The position numbers and the translations under genes were made by a program. Positions 9,567 to 19,277 of a DNA stretch of 64,000 nt are shown here, in pieces (the stretch's first letter is position 1; the number at the start of each line of letters is the position of its first letter). A model generated the notes under the pieces. The model did no database searches. It was not told where the DNA came from and worked only from the letters and a program-made list of their open reading frames with translations. This DNA is from Halosimplex aquaticum (GTDB lineage Archaea; Halobacteriota; Halobacteria; Halobacteriales; Haloarculaceae). Location of the stretch: assembly GCF_028747785.1 (NCBI RefSeq), contig NZ_CP118158.1:4650001-4714000 (forward strand), in the 5' to 3' direction.

Positions 9567-9698
9567 TCCACGACCGGCGTACCGCAACTGACCACACCAC
9601 TCCCGACTGATCACCCGCCGCCGGATTACCCCGGTGGTCTCTGTCACTCGGCCCGGGACGAACCTTGTCGCTGCCTTTCGTCCCCGGGCCGTCGCTTC

Positions 9699-11516
9699 TC
9701 ACTCGCCAGTCGACGAATCGATCGTACCGCGTTTCAGCATGTGGAATACCGGGTTCCCGCCCGGCCCTGCCGTTCCATATTCTGAATCGGTCTCGTAGGA
9801 TGGCCACGCGAAGTCACGGGTGTTCCCCCAGAGACCGGTGACCTCGGTGTTGAGGTAGATGTCAGGGAGCGCGTCGTTCCACCAGGTGGCGAACGTCGAG
9901 ACGGCCTCGACCGTCGCCGCCCGGTCGGTCGGCCCCTCGATCGTCCGCCAGGTGTCGACGAGGTTCACCGTCCGCCGGTCGCTCTCGGGAGCGTCGACGT
10001 CGCCCGGCGTTTCCGGGACGCTGACCTCGACGGGTTTCCCCTGGCTGGAGGTCTCCACGGCGGGATCCGAGACGCCGTAGCCGATCGAGGTGGCGCCGTC
10101 GCTCGTCACGTCGTACGCGCGGTGGGGGCGCCCGTCGAAGTCCCAGAGCGTGAGGTCGTACGTGTGGTTGGAGACCTCGTAGTAGATCCGCGTGTTCGGG
10201 ATCCGATCGATGGAGACGTCGAAGCCGAAGCGGCTGAGGCTCGATTCGACCATGGTCCCGGCCGAGACGTAGTCGCTCCACACCGGCGTCCCGATGTTCA
10301 ACCGCGCTCGCCGCCCGTCCGAGTCGCGCCACATGTCGTTCTCGTCTCGCGTGTACCCGGCCGCCCGCATGTGCTCGGCCGCTCGCTCGACGTCGGCCTC
10401 GACGGGATACCTGTGGAGCGACTCGCGGACCGAGGCCGGGAGCCACTGCCGCCCGGCCGGCGCGGCGAGCCCCGTCTGGCGCTCTGTGGGCTCGCCCCAG
10501 TTCGTCACTTCGGCGACGTCGTCGACCGGGATGGTCGCGAGGATCGCCCGGCGAACGCCGCGGCGGGCGAGGTGGTCGTTGCGCCAGTCGACGACGAGTT
10601 TCACCCCCGAAGTGGTGCGGTAGCGGGCGATCTGTTCGAGGTTCGCCGCCGGCGACCCGCGTTCGTTGCCAAGCATCCCCGACCCGCCGTCGAGCCACCC
10701 CTTCTTGATCAGGTTCTCGATGGAGACCTCCTGGACGACCGGGAGCCAGAGCCGGGGGATCGACACGTCGGCCGCCCGCGGATGGTCGTCGTACCGCTCC
10801 AGCATGAGGCGGTTGATCGAGACCTCCGTCAGCTCGTAGGGCCCGTTGCCCAGCCCCTCGTCCGCGAGCGTCTCCAGGCCGGGACTGTCGGTCCGCAGGT
10901 TCTCGATCACCGTCGACTCCCGCTCGTCCGTCCCCGCGTCCCGGATCCGATCCAGCCAGGGCTCGTAGAACGCGACCGGCGTCCGGACGGCGCCGCTCGC
11001 GACCTCCGAGAGGACTAGCGGCCTGTCCAGCGGCCGTTCGAACTCGTAGCGGAGCGTGTACTCGTCGACCAGTTCGACGCTCGGCCCCGACTGGGAGGAG
11101 ACGTGCGACTGGATCTCCTCTTGCACCCAGGTGTCCCGCGCCGTCACGGGGTCGCCCGACCACCACGTGAACCCCTCTGCGTAGGTGACGGTGGCCGTCG
11201 ACCCCTCGGTCTCGACCGACTCGACGACGTCCCCGAGTTGCCTGTCCTGGGGCGGCGCAGTGTAGGACCTGGCCTCGTAGATGAGCGGATAGAACCCGAC
11301 GGGGTCGGAGGTCGACCACGGCCCGACGTGCGTCGTCTCCGAGTCGTACGGGAACTGGTAGCCGAACACCTCCGGCGAGTCCACGATGTCGTTCGCCTCC
11401 GTGCAGCCGGCGAGCGACCCGACCGTGCCCGCGGCGCCCAGTGCGGCGAGACATTCCCTGCGCGTCACCCCAGCGCCCTTCCGACCGTCTCTGCGCCCGT
11501 CCGCACCTGTGTTCAT
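9699..11516 (-). CDS. Second ABC substrate-binding lipoprotein (SBP family 5)
   Basis: A 605-residue relative of the binding protein at 7403, on the opposite strand and convergent with it. It has a Tat signal (TRRECLAALG) and lipobox GSLAGC. Family landmarks are GLGNGPYELTEV and the segment RRGVRRAILATIPVDDV. The ATG at 11516 is chosen because CTTATACA is centred 29 bases upstream, although the frame stays open further. No permease is linked to it directly, so it may share the transporter at 17185-21599 and widen its substrate range. Confidence 0.85.
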   Translation of the reverse strand: MNTGADGRRDGRKGAGVTRRECLAALGAAGTVGSLAGCTEANDIVDSPEVFGYQFPYDSETTHVGPWSTSDPVGFYPLIYEARSYTAPPQDRQLGDVVESVETEGSTATVTYAEGFTWWSGDPVTARDTWVQEEIQSHVSSQSGPSVELVDEYTLRYEFERPLDRPLVLSEVASGAVRTPVAFYEPWLDRIRDAGTDERESTVIENLRTDSPGLETLADEGLGNGPYELTEVSINRLMLERYDDHPRAADVSIPRLWLPVVQEVSIENLIKKGWLDGGSGMLGNERGSPAANLEQIARYRTTSGVKLVVDWRNDHLARRGVRRAILATIPVDDVAEVTNWGEPTERQTGLAAPAGRQWLPASVRESLHRYPVEADVERAAEHMRAAGYTRDENDMWRDSDGRRARLNIGTPVWSDYVSAGTMVESSLSRFGFDVSIDRIPNTRIYYEVSNHTYDLTLWDFDGRPHRAYDVTSDGATSIGYGVSDPAVETSSQGKPVEVSVPETPGDVDAPESDRRTVNLVDTWRTIEGPTDRAATVEAVSTFATWWNDALPDIYLNTEVTGLWGNTRDFAWPSYETDSEYGTAGPGGNPVFHMLKRGTIDSSTGE

Positions 11517-11540
11517 TGGCGCGAGGATAGCGGACGGGGC

Positions 11541-11549
11541 TGTATAAGG
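11541..11549 (-). promoter_or_regulatory. TATA-like element of the second binding-protein gene
   Basis: The minus strand reads CCTTATACA, centred 29 bases before the ATG at 11516. It fits a leaderless transcript and argues against the longer open frame upstream. Confidence 0.55.
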
Positions 11550-11770
11550 CCACCGCCCCTCAGACGAGCGATCCGGCGGAACGCGGCCGGAACGCCGCTT
11601 CTCGGCGGGTCGCGCGACGCCCGCTGATATCAGATCTGTGACTACAGTGCGTCGCTCGTCGCCGCGGAATGCGAACCGTTCTCTCACACGCCGTCACGGC
11701 CGGAGAGGACGCCCGTCTCGCGGATATCTCGCCGGTCGGCGCGGCGCCCGTCGCTCGATCAAGCGGAAAA

Positions 11771-11780
11771 AACATATACT
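11771..11780 (+). promoter_or_regulatory. TATA-like element of the DUF4129 operon
   Basis: AACATATACT is centred about 27 bases before the ATG at 11802 and follows a run of A. It should drive the three overlapping genes DUF4129, DUF58 and the small membrane protein. Confidence 0.5.
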
Positions 11781-11801
11781 GTGGATCGTACAAGACGTAG
11801 T

Positions 11802-12797
11802 ATGGATGATTATGTGTCACAGGAAGCCCTCCGTTTCGTCGTGATCGGGCTCGTGGCGATGGCCGCCATCGCGGTCGGGGCCGCGACGATCACGGCGACC
11901 GTCGACACGGGGGCTCCTGGTGGTGGGGAACCGCTGCAGAATCCGGGGCAGAACCCCCAGGACAACCAGGGGGGAGGCGGCGGTGACAGCTCCGGCGGCG
12001 GCAACCCGGTAAACCGGTCCTCCGAGAACCCCGGCAACTCGGCGGTCCAGTACACGACGTGTATCGAGCCGCTGTCGAACTGGTACGGCGGGCTGGCGTA
12101 CTTCGGCGCCGCCGCGATGGTCGTCTTCCTGATCAAGCGCCGCTACTCGTTCGGCGCCGCCTTCCTCGGTCTGTACGCACTCGCGCCGCCGGTGCTGCTG
12201 GGGTACTTCCTCGGGACCGACTGCGCGAGCGTCGGCGGACCGGGGCTGGGCGACGGCGGTCGAGGCGCCATCGCCAACGGCACCCAGTCGCCCATCGCGT
12301 CGATGGACATCCCGCCCGCCGCCATCCTCGGTATCTTCGGCATCGTCCTGGTGGCGACGGCCGCCGTCCTGATGCGGGCGTCCGGTGACCAGGACATCAC
12401 CACGATGGAGCCGGAGGCCGACGACGAGGACACCGGGGCCGACGTGATGGACCTGGCCGCCGCGGCCGGTCGCGCGGCCGACCGCCTCGAAGAGCACAAC
12501 GCCGACGTGGACAACGAGGTCTACCGCGCGTGGTGGGAGATGACGAGCATGCTCGACGTCCCCAACCCCGACAGCGCGACGCCCGGCGAGTTCGCCCAGG
12601 CGGCGATCGAGGTCGGCCTCGGCGAGGACGACGTCCGCGAGCTGACGCGCCTGTTCGAGGAGGTCCGCTACGGCAAGCGCGACGCCGAGAGCCGCGAGCA
12701 GCTCGCCATCGACGTGTTCCGGAACATCGAGGACGAGTACGGCGGACGGACGAGCGGCGGCCGCGGAGGCGACGCGGGAGGGGACGATGGATATTGA
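11802..12797 (+). CDS. DUF4129 membrane protein
   Basis: A 331-residue protein with an N-terminal membrane helix, a Gly/Asn/Gln-rich outside linker, three further hydrophobic segments (about 95-185), and a C-terminal cytoplasmic DUF4129 domain (AWWEMTSMLDVPNPDSATPG then LTRLFEEVRYG). DUF4129 proteins occur with DUF58 and MoxR proteins in many archaea and bacteria and are thought to help assemble or process cell-surface proteins; the biochemical role is not known. The start follows the TATA-like element. It overlaps the DUF58 gene by 11 bases, which indicates translational coupling. Confidence 0.82.
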   Translation: MDDYVSQEALRFVVIGLVAMAAIAVGAATITATVDTGAPGGGEPLQNPGQNPQDNQGGGGGDSSGGGNPVNRSSENPGNSAVQYTTCIEPLSNWYGGLAYFGAAAMVVFLIKRRYSFGAAFLGLYALAPPVLLGYFLGTDCASVGGPGLGDGGRGAIANGTQSPIASMDIPPAAILGIFGIVLVATAAVLMRASGDQDITTMEPEADDEDTGADVMDLAAAAGRAADRLEEHNADVDNEVYRAWWEMTSMLDVPNPDSATPGEFAQAAIEVGLGEDDVRELTRLFEEVRYGKRDAESREQLAIDVFRNIEDEYGGRTSGGRGGDAGGDDGY

Positions 12798-14805
12798 GAC
12801 CGCCCTCAACCGGCTGCTGATCGCCGTCGGGGCACTCCTGTTCGTCGGCGCGATGGCGTTGATCGTCGCGCCGGGCGCCGGCAGCGCGCTCCCGTTCGGC
12901 AACGAGGTCATCTTCCTCATCGGCGCGCTGGGCGCCGTGACGGGCTTCGGCGTCGCCCGTCGACGCCTGAAGGGCGAGATCGAGGAGACGGTCACGCCCG
13001 ACCCGGAGCGACCGGCGGGCAACCCGATGCCCGGCGAGGACGTCGACCGGATGCTCTACGAGATGACCCACCTGCGCCAGGGGGTCAACGAGAACCGCGA
13101 ACACCTCGAAGAGCGGCTGGAGAACCTCGCCATCGCAGTCATCCGCAACCGCGAGGACTGCTCGGTCGAGGAGGCCCGGCGCGTCATCGACGCCGGCGAG
13201 TGGACCGACAACGAACAGGCGGCGTCGTTCTTCCAGGGCGAGCGGACGGCCGCCCAGGAAGCGGGCCTCTCGGAGTCGCTGCTGTCGGGGACGGACGACG
13301 CGGCCGCCTTCGAGAACAGGTTCCGCGAGACCGTCGAGGAGCTCATCCGCGTCGGCGACGTGGACGTGAGCCACTCGGTCGAGGTCGAGACCGAGGACGA
13401 CCGCTCGTTCCTCGACCGCCTGCTGGGCCGCTCGGGCGACGACGGTGACGAGGACGACGCCGTCGAGTCGAACTGGAACGAGGCCAACTCCTCGATCCCG
13501 ACGTTCCAGACGAGCGAGCCGTTCGAGGACGTGGCGCTCCAGCACACCAACCGCTGGCTGGGCGTGACGGCGTTCGCGCTCGTCGCGGTCGGCATCGGGA
13601 CGGTCACCTTCAGCCCCGGACTCATGCTCGCGGGGACGGTCGGCGTCGCGTACACCATCTACGCGCGGGTCTCGGCGGTCCCCCGGACGGAAGGACTGGT
13701 CGTCGAGCGCGAGTTCGACGTCGACGAGCCCGAACCGGGCGACCTCGTCGAAGTGACGCTCACGGTCCGGAACGAGAGCGGCTCGATGCTGCCGGACCTC
13801 CGACTGATCGACGCCGTGCCGGACTCGTTCGTCGTCACCGACGGCGTCCCGCGCCTGCACACCGCGCTGCAGGCGGGCGCACAGGCCCAGATCGAGTACA
13901 CCGTGCGCGTCGAGCGCGGCGAGTACGAGTGGCCGCTGCTGGTCGTCGCCCGCGACTTCAGCGGCGGCGTCGAGCGCACGTCGCTGGTCACGCCCGACGC
14001 GGGGATGCGAGTCATCCCGCCGCTACGGGTCACTAACGACGTGCCGGTGCGCGCCCAGACGACGCAGTACGCCGGCGACGTCGACACCAAGCAGGGCGGG
14101 TCGGGCCTGGAGTTCTACTCGGTGCGCGACTACCGCCCCGGCGACCCGATGAACCGCATCAACTGGAAGCAGGTCGCGAGCACGGGCGAGCTCGCGACGA
14201 TCGACTTCCGCCAGGAGAAGGCCGCGACGGTCACCATCCTGTTCGACACCCGCCAGAGCGCGTACATCTCGGCGGGCCCCGACGAACCGCACGCGGTCGA
14301 CCACTCGGTCCACGCCGCGAGCGACGTGTTCGGTGCACTGTACGACCAGGGTAACCTCGTCGGCGTCGCCGCCTTCGACACGGTGCCGTGCTGGTACGCC
14401 CCCGGCGCGGGCAGCGAGCACCTGGAGAACGCCCGGATGCTGTTCGCCCAGCACCCGGCGCTGTCGCCCCGGCCGCCGGAACGGCAGGACCACGAGAGCC
14501 AGTACATCGACCCGATGACTCACGTGCGCCGGCGCCTGCCGAGCACGTCGCAGATCTTCCTCTTCTCGCCGCTTGCGGACGACTACGCGGCGGAAGTGGC
14601 GCGCAGGCTCGACTCCGAGGGCCACCTGGTCACCGTCATCAGTCCCGACGTGACCGTCGACGAGACGGTCGGCCAGCGGCTCACGCGCATCGAACGGACG
14701 GCACGGGTCCGGTATCTCCGCGAACGGGGCATCCGCGTGCTCGACTGGGACCCCGACGAGCGGCTGTCGCTCGAGATCCAGAAGGCACAGACGAGGTGGG
14801 CATAA
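12787..14805 (+). CDS. DUF58 domain protein
   Basis: A 672-residue membrane-anchored protein. Two hydrophobic segments lie at the N-terminus, a long acidic linker follows, then a second hydrophobic pair (about 255-295), a CARDB-like beta domain (about 300-420), and the DUF58 domain with YRPGDPMNRINWKQVASTGE. The DUF58 fold is related to von Willebrand factor A and is the usual partner of MoxR AAA ATPases. It overlaps both neighbours (11 bases and 1 base), so the three genes are one translation unit. It is probably part of a MoxR-dependent chaperone-like assembly at the cell membrane. Confidence 0.85.
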   Translation: MDIETALNRLLIAVGALLFVGAMALIVAPGAGSALPFGNEVIFLIGALGAVTGFGVARRRLKGEIEETVTPDPERPAGNPMPGEDVDRMLYEMTHLRQGVNENREHLEERLENLAIAVIRNREDCSVEEARRVIDAGEWTDNEQAASFFQGERTAAQEAGLSESLLSGTDDAAAFENRFRETVEELIRVGDVDVSHSVEVETEDDRSFLDRLLGRSGDDGDEDDAVESNWNEANSSIPTFQTSEPFEDVALQHTNRWLGVTAFALVAVGIGTVTFSPGLMLAGTVGVAYTIYARVSAVPRTEGLVVEREFDVDEPEPGDLVEVTLTVRNESGSMLPDLRLIDAVPDSFVVTDGVPRLHTALQAGAQAQIEYTVRVERGEYEWPLLVVARDFSGGVERTSLVTPDAGMRVIPPLRVTNDVPVRAQTTQYAGDVDTKQGGSGLEFYSVRDYRPGDPMNRINWKQVASTGELATIDFRQEKAATVTILFDTRQSAYISAGPDEPHAVDHSVHAASDVFGALYDQGNLVGVAAFDTVPCWYAPGAGSEHLENARMLFAQHPALSPRPPERQDHESQYIDPMTHVRRRLPSTSQIFLFSPLADDYAAEVARRLDSEGHLVTVISPDVTVDETVGQRLTRIERTARVRYLRERGIRVLDWDPDERLSLEIQKAQTRWA

Positions 14806-15338
14806 TGAGCTTCGAGACAGACACCGATACGGGAGCGGTCGAGGTAACGCACGCGCCGGCGCGGTTCAGCAGCATCCTCTCGGTGGCGGCCGCGCTGCTC
14901 GCGGTCGTCGTCACCGGGCTGTTCGCGCCGCTGTCGGCGCCGATCGGGCTGTTCGGTCTGGCGGGCGTCGCCGCCGGGCTGTTCGTCTTCGAGTCCGAGC
15001 GGCTGACGATCGCGGGGACGGCCATCGTCTTCGTCGGCGTCGTCGCCTGCGGCTTCTTCTCCAGCGTCCCGGAGATCATGCTGTTCGCCAGCCTGGCGAC
15101 GATCGTCTCGTTCGACCTCGGGTCGAACGCCTTCAGCGTCGGCCGCCAGCTCTCCGAGCAGACGGACACCCAGCGCGGCGAGTCCGTCCACGCCGCGGCG
15201 ACCGTCTTCGTGGGCGTCGTCGCGGCGGGCATCTCCTACGGGATCTACCTCGTGCCCGCCGGCGCGGGACTCACGATCCCGGCGCTGGCCCTGCTGCTTT
15301 TGGCCGCGCTGTTCCTGATCTGGTCGATCCGACAGTAG
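14805..15338 (+). CDS. Small multi-helix membrane protein (DUF7519-like position)
   Basis: A 177-residue protein with about five membrane helices (AAALLAVVVTGLFAPLSA, GLFGLAGVAAGLFVF, FVGVVACGFF and two at the end). Its ATG overlaps the stop of the DUF58 gene by one base. Haloarchaeal DUF4129-DUF58-MoxR clusters often carry a small membrane protein at this place, which I recall as DUF7519; I could not confirm membership. It probably works in the same membrane complex. Confidence 0.7.
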   Translation: MSFETDTDTGAVEVTHAPARFSSILSVAAALLAVVVTGLFAPLSAPIGLFGLAGVAAGLFVFESERLTIAGTAIVFVGVVACGFFSSVPEIMLFASLATIVSFDLGSNAFSVGRQLSEQTDTQRGESVHAAATVFVGVVAAGISYGIYLVPAGAGLTIPALALLLLAALFLIWSIRQ

Positions 15339-15396
15339 CCGAACGAATCGGTCGTTCGGTCAGTTTTTCTCGGGGACGTAACGCTCTTACACCGTC

Positions 15397-15405
15397 AGTA
15401 TTAAG
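15397..15405 (+). promoter_or_regulatory. TATA-like element of the MoxR gene
   Basis: AGTATTAAG is centred 29 bases before the ATG at 15430. The same nine bases occur at the same distance before the permease gene (17151-17159), so the two transcripts may be driven alike. Confidence 0.5.
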
Positions 15406-15429
15406 AGGAGAAGCACGGGCTATCTTACC

Positions 15430-16404
15430 ATGGCACAGACCGACCTATCCATCCAGGAGGCCAGCGACGAGTTGGATGCAGTGATCGACGAGATACAGTC
15501 GTCGGTCATCATCGACGAGGAGTTCCTGGAGACCGTGCTTGTGGGGTTGCTTTCGAAGGGGCACGTCCTGCTCGAAGACGTTCCCGGGACGGGGAAGACG
15601 CTGACGGCGAACAGTTTCGCCACGGCGCTGGGACTGTCGTTCTCCCGCATCCAGTTCACGCCGGACCTGCTTCCCAACGACGTGACGGGGACGTACATCT
15701 ACAACGAGCAGGAGGGTGAGTTCGAGTTCAACAAGGGTCCTATCTTCGCCAACATCGTCCTCGCCGACGAGATCAACCGCGCGCCGCCGAAGACGCAGGC
15801 GGCGCTTCTCGAAGCGATGGGTGAGGGCCAGGTGACGACGGAGGGTGACACCCGGCAGCTGCCCGAGCCGTTTTTCGTAATCGCGACGCAGAACCCCGTC
15901 GAACAGGAGGGGACCTTCCCGCTACCCGAGGCGCAGATCGACCGCTTCAACGTCAAGTCCTCCATCGGCTACCCCGACGTCGACGGCGAGGTCGAACTGC
16001 TCCGGCGCCGCAACGACCGGACGTCGACGACGCCGACCGTCGGCCAGGTCCTCGACCACCAGCGGGTCATGGACCTGCAGGCGGTGCCCGACACGGTCAC
16101 CGTCACCGAGGACATGCTGGAGTACATCGCGGCCGTCTCGCGAGCGACTCGTGACGACCACCGGGTCGAGACCGGGATGAGCCCCCGCGGGACCCAGCGC
16201 CTCTACGAGACCGCGCGTGCGCAGGCGGTCATCGAGGGCCGCAACTACGTCACGCCCGACGACGTCAAGACCGTCTCCCAGCCCGTCATCGCCCACCGAC
16301 TGGGCCTGACGGCGGAGTCGCAGGTCAACGACGTCGACAAGTCGGAGATCGTCGACGACGTCCTCGACGAGATCCCTGTCCCGACCATCGAGGCGCCGGC
16401 GTAA
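15430..16404 (+). CDS. MoxR-family AAA ATPase
   Basis: A 324-residue MoxR-type AAA+ ATPase. The Walker A motif is DVPGTGKTL near residue 52, Walker B is IVLADEINRAPPKTQAALLEAM, and sensor 1 is FFVIATQNP. The C-terminal lid carries SPRGTQRLYETARAQA. MoxR ATPases act with DUF58 proteins as chaperones in maturation of enzymes or surface complexes. It has its own promoter but follows the DUF4129-DUF58 unit closely, so the four genes probably form one functional cluster. Confidence 0.92.
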   Translation: MAQTDLSIQEASDELDAVIDEIQSSVIIDEEFLETVLVGLLSKGHVLLEDVPGTGKTLTANSFATALGLSFSRIQFTPDLLPNDVTGTYIYNEQEGEFEFNKGPIFANIVLADEINRAPPKTQAALLEAMGEGQVTTEGDTRQLPEPFFVIATQNPVEQEGTFPLPEAQIDRFNVKSSIGYPDVDGEVELLRRRNDRTSTTPTVGQVLDHQRVMDLQAVPDTVTVTEDMLEYIAAVSRATRDDHRVETGMSPRGTQRLYETARAQAVIEGRNYVTPDDVKTVSQPVIAHRLGLTAESQVNDVDKSEIVDDVLDEIPVPTIEAPA

Positions 16405-16423
16405 CGACACCTGGAGGACTACA

Positions 16424-17146
16424 ATGGGAGTTTCAAACGCGGTTCGGAATCCGGGGTCGTACCTCAGCAGGACGCTGGGGCTGTACCGGTCGCTGCTGGT
16501 CGACCCGGAGCGGTTCTACGACGAGTACATCGGGACGCGCGGTCTCAAGTCGGAGCTGGCGCTCGTGCTGGTGGTGGGCGTCGTCGGTGCGGTGGGTAAC
16601 TATCTCGTCCTGCAGGAGCTGATCAACCAGGTCAGCACCATTCAGGGCGTCTCGATCAACCAGGACGTCAGGTTCCAGCTCCAGCAGCGCGTGCTCGAAC
16701 CGCTCATCGGCGCCGTCCTGGTGTGGATATGGTACGGCATGGGGATGTACGCGGTCGGCTGGCTCTACACGACCATCGGGACGACGTACCTGACGATGAA
16801 GCGAGCGGCGTGGACGCTGTTCCCGATCCTGATCGCGAACCTGATCCACACGGCCGCGATGGCGTACACTTCGGTCACGATGGAGATCGGACAAGGAGAC
16901 ATCACGACCACCTCGAACCTGGCGGAAGACATCGCCCCCGCCGTCTGGTCGCAGGCGGCGGGCGAGATAGCCGTCGTCGCGGCGACGCTCGTCGGCGTCG
17001 TCTTCGCCCTGTGGGCCGGTTACATCGGCGCGTACGCCATCAAGGACGTCCGCGACCTGACGGTCGACGAGGCGTACAAGGTCGCGGCGGTCCCGGCGGT
17101 CGGATACGCGCTGTACATCGTCTACGGCGCGGTCACCGCACTCTGA
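16424..17146 (+). CDS. Yip1-domain membrane protein
   Basis: A 240-residue protein with five hydrophobic segments in the pattern of archaeal Yip1 family proteins. It opens with a soluble stretch (LYRSLLVDPERFYDEY) and ends with the segment AVPAVGYALYIVYGA. A Shine-Dalgarno-like GGAGG lies ten bases before the ATG, and the gap to the MoxR gene is 19 bases, so it is probably co-transcribed. Its function in archaea is unknown. Confidence 0.72.
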   Translation: MGVSNAVRNPGSYLSRTLGLYRSLLVDPERFYDEYIGTRGLKSELALVLVVGVVGAVGNYLVLQELINQVSTIQGVSINQDVRFQLQQRVLEPLIGAVLVWIWYGMGMYAVGWLYTTIGTTYLTMKRAAWTLFPILIANLIHTAAMAYTSVTMEIGQGDITTTSNLAEDIAPAVWSQAAGEIAVVAATLVGVVFALWAGYIGAYAIKDVRDLTVDEAYKVAAVPAVGYALYIVYGAVTAL

Positions 17147-17150
17147 CGGA

Positions 17151-17159
17151 AGTATTAAG
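17151..17159 (+). promoter_or_regulatory. TATA-like element of the permease-ATPase operon
   Basis: AGTATTAAG overlaps the end of the Yip1 region and is centred 30 bases before the ATG at 17185. It should start the four-gene transporter operon. Confidence 0.5.
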
Positions 17160-17184
17160 AGATTGTGAGACACCAACACACACT

Positions 17185-18207
17185 ATGAACTATTACATAC
17201 GTCGATTCGCGCAAGCGATCGTGACGTTCGTCCTGGGGATGTTCATCACGTTCGCGTTGTATCGACTCGTACCGGGTGGGCCGGTACAGGCGCTCATGGC
17301 CGACCGCGTCCAGCAGATGAAAGAGCAGAACCAGCAGATCGACCAGCAGGAGCTGGCGCAGATGGCCGAGCAGCTGACGGGGATCAACCCGGACAAGCCG
17401 ATCCCCATCTCGTTCTACGAGTGGCTGCGGGACATCATCCTGTACCAGGACTTCGGCGAGTCGATCATGTTCCAGGACCCCGTCTTCGACATCCTCTTCC
17501 GCGGGATGCCGTGGTCGATCTTCCTGAGCGTGTACGGCCTGCTGTTCGGGTTCACGGCGACCATCGCGGTCGGGGTGTTCATGGCCTGGCACGAGGGGAC
17601 GAAGATCGACTCCGGGCTCACCGTGTTCGTGCTCGTCATGCGGTCGATCCCCTACTACGTGGCCGCCATCGTGATGCTCTCGGTGCTGGCCTTCCAGTGG
17701 GGCATCTTCCCGACCGGCGGGCGCGCACCGCCCGCGGCCGACCCCGGCTTCAACTGGGAGTTCATGATCGGGGTCGCCCAGCACGCCGCCCTGCCGATAC
17801 TGTCGAACTTCATCGTCGGCTTCGCCGGCGGGGCGATCGGGATGCGTGCGCTGTCTGTCCGCGTCATCGGCGCGGACTACCTCCGCTCGGCGCGCCTGCG
17901 CGGGCTGAGCACGAACCGCATCCTCAGCCGATACCTGACCCGTAACTCCATCCTCCCCATCTACACCGGCTTCATGATGGGGATCTCCGGCATGTTCAGT
18001 TCGAACGTCATCACCGAACGCATCTTCCAGTACCACGGAGTCGGCTGGTTCATGCTCGAAGCGGTGAAAAACCAGGACTACCCGCTCGTGATGGCCGCGT
18101 TCGTGTTCTTCTCGGGGATCACGGTGGTGGCCATCCTGATCGCTGACCTCACCTACGGGCTCATCGACCCGCGAGCGGGGACCGGTGCCACGAGGGAGAG
18201 CTACTAA
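17185..18207 (+). CDS. ABC transporter permease, DppB type
   Basis: A 340-residue inner-membrane permease of the dipeptide/oligopeptide/oligosaccharide family. It starts with MNYYIRRFAQAIVTFVLGMF and the LVPGGP motif typical of DppB/OppB. The cytoplasmic loop that contacts the ATPase is RVIGADYLRSARLRGLS. Six membrane segments are visible. The next gene starts two bases after its stop, and the operon order is B-C-D-F. It is most likely the partner of the binding proteins at 7403 and 9699, with xylo-oligosaccharides as the expected cargo. Confidence 0.9.
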   Translation: MNYYIRRFAQAIVTFVLGMFITFALYRLVPGGPVQALMADRVQQMKEQNQQIDQQELAQMAEQLTGINPDKPIPISFYEWLRDIILYQDFGESIMFQDPVFDILFRGMPWSIFLSVYGLLFGFTATIAVGVFMAWHEGTKIDSGLTVFVLVMRSIPYYVAAIVMLSVLAFQWGIFPTGGRAPPAADPGFNWEFMIGVAQHAALPILSNFIVGFAGGAIGMRALSVRVIGADYLRSARLRGLSTNRILSRYLTRNSILPIYTGFMMGISGMFSSNVITERIFQYHGVGWFMLEAVKNQDYPLVMAAFVFFSGITVVAILIADLTYGLIDPRAGTGATRESY

Positions 18208-18209
18208 CG

Positions 18210-19235
18210 ATGTCCGAGAAAACGCCGAAAAGCGACGGAGGCGTCACGCAGGAAAGCATCTTCGGCACCGACGAGGAGGTCGAGCGCCGGCGGACGCCGC
18301 CGGCCGAGCGCGCCCGACGCGCGTTCGACTTCTACGTCGCGACGCCGTTCCGCGTCGCCTGGGAGGACTGGCGGACCCGCATCGGCGGCATGGGCATCCT
18401 GTTCTACGTGCTGATGGGGACCGTCGGCGTCCTGCTCGTCCCCCAGCCGCAGATCAACGAGGGGCCGTACTACCTCAAGCCGTTCGTCGACTGGTCGATG
18501 CCGCTCGGGACGGACAGCATGGGACGGGGCGTCTTCAAGACGCTCGTCCACTCGACGCCCGCGATGATGCAGATGGCGCTGGCGGGGGTCGTCTTCTCCG
18601 TCGGCGTCGCGGTCCTGGTCGGCATGATAGCCGGCTACAAGGGCGGCGTCGTCGACACGATGCTGATGACGGTCGCCGACGTGTTCATCACGCTCCCGGG
18701 CCTGCCGCTCATCATCGTCCTCGCGTCGATCTTCTCGCCCGACGACCCGTTCATCGTCGGGACGATCATCGCCATCGACCAGTGGCCGGGCCTCGCCAGG
18801 ATGTTGCGCTCGCAGGTGCTCGCCTTGCGGGACGAGGACTTCGTCGAGGCGGCCCGCTCCATCGGGCTCTCGACGCCGACCATCGTCGGGCAGGAACTGG
18901 TCCCGAAGGTGGCGCCGTTCGTGCTCATCTCGGCGGCGGGCGCGGCGGTGGCGGTCATCTTCCAGTCGGTCGCGCTGTACTTCATCGGCGTCCTCCCGTG
19001 GAGTTCGTTCAACTGGGGCGTCATGATGCAGCAGGCGTACCGCCAGGGGAACGCGATCGCGGCGCCCGGGCGGGCGGGACACTGGATGCTCTTCCCGCTC
19101 CTGGCGATCTCGGGGATGAGCTTCTCGCTCATCCTCTTCTCGCAGGGGCTGGACCGGGTGTTCAACCCCCGGCTGCTCGCCCGCCACTCCGAGACGGTGC
19201 CGGAAGACGAACAGGAAGACGCGGGTGGTCTCTGA
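18210..19235 (+). CDS. ABC transporter permease, DppC type
   Basis: A 341-residue permease, partner of the DppB-type protein upstream. It has a long soluble N-terminus, then GTDSMGRGVFKTLVHSTP, the motif that opens the transport domain in DppC proteins, and the coupling loop SQVLALRDEDFVEAARSIGL. Six membrane helices are visible. Operon position and motifs agree. Confidence 0.9.
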   Translation: MSEKTPKSDGGVTQESIFGTDEEVERRRTPPAERARRAFDFYVATPFRVAWEDWRTRIGGMGILFYVLMGTVGVLLVPQPQINEGPYYLKPFVDWSMPLGTDSMGRGVFKTLVHSTPAMMQMALAGVVFSVGVAVLVGMIAGYKGGVVDTMLMTVADVFITLPGLPLIIVLASIFSPDDPFIVGTIIAIDQWPGLARMLRSQVLALRDEDFVEAARSIGLSTPTIVGQELVPKVAPFVLISAAGAAVAVIFQSVALYFIGVLPWSSFNWGVMMQQAYRQGNAIAAPGRAGHWMLFPLLAISGMSFSLILFSQGLDRVFNPRLLARHSETVPEDEQEDAGGL

Positions 19236-19277
19236 TGTGCGGACGCGCGCCCGCTCGACGACCGGAGGTGAACTGAC

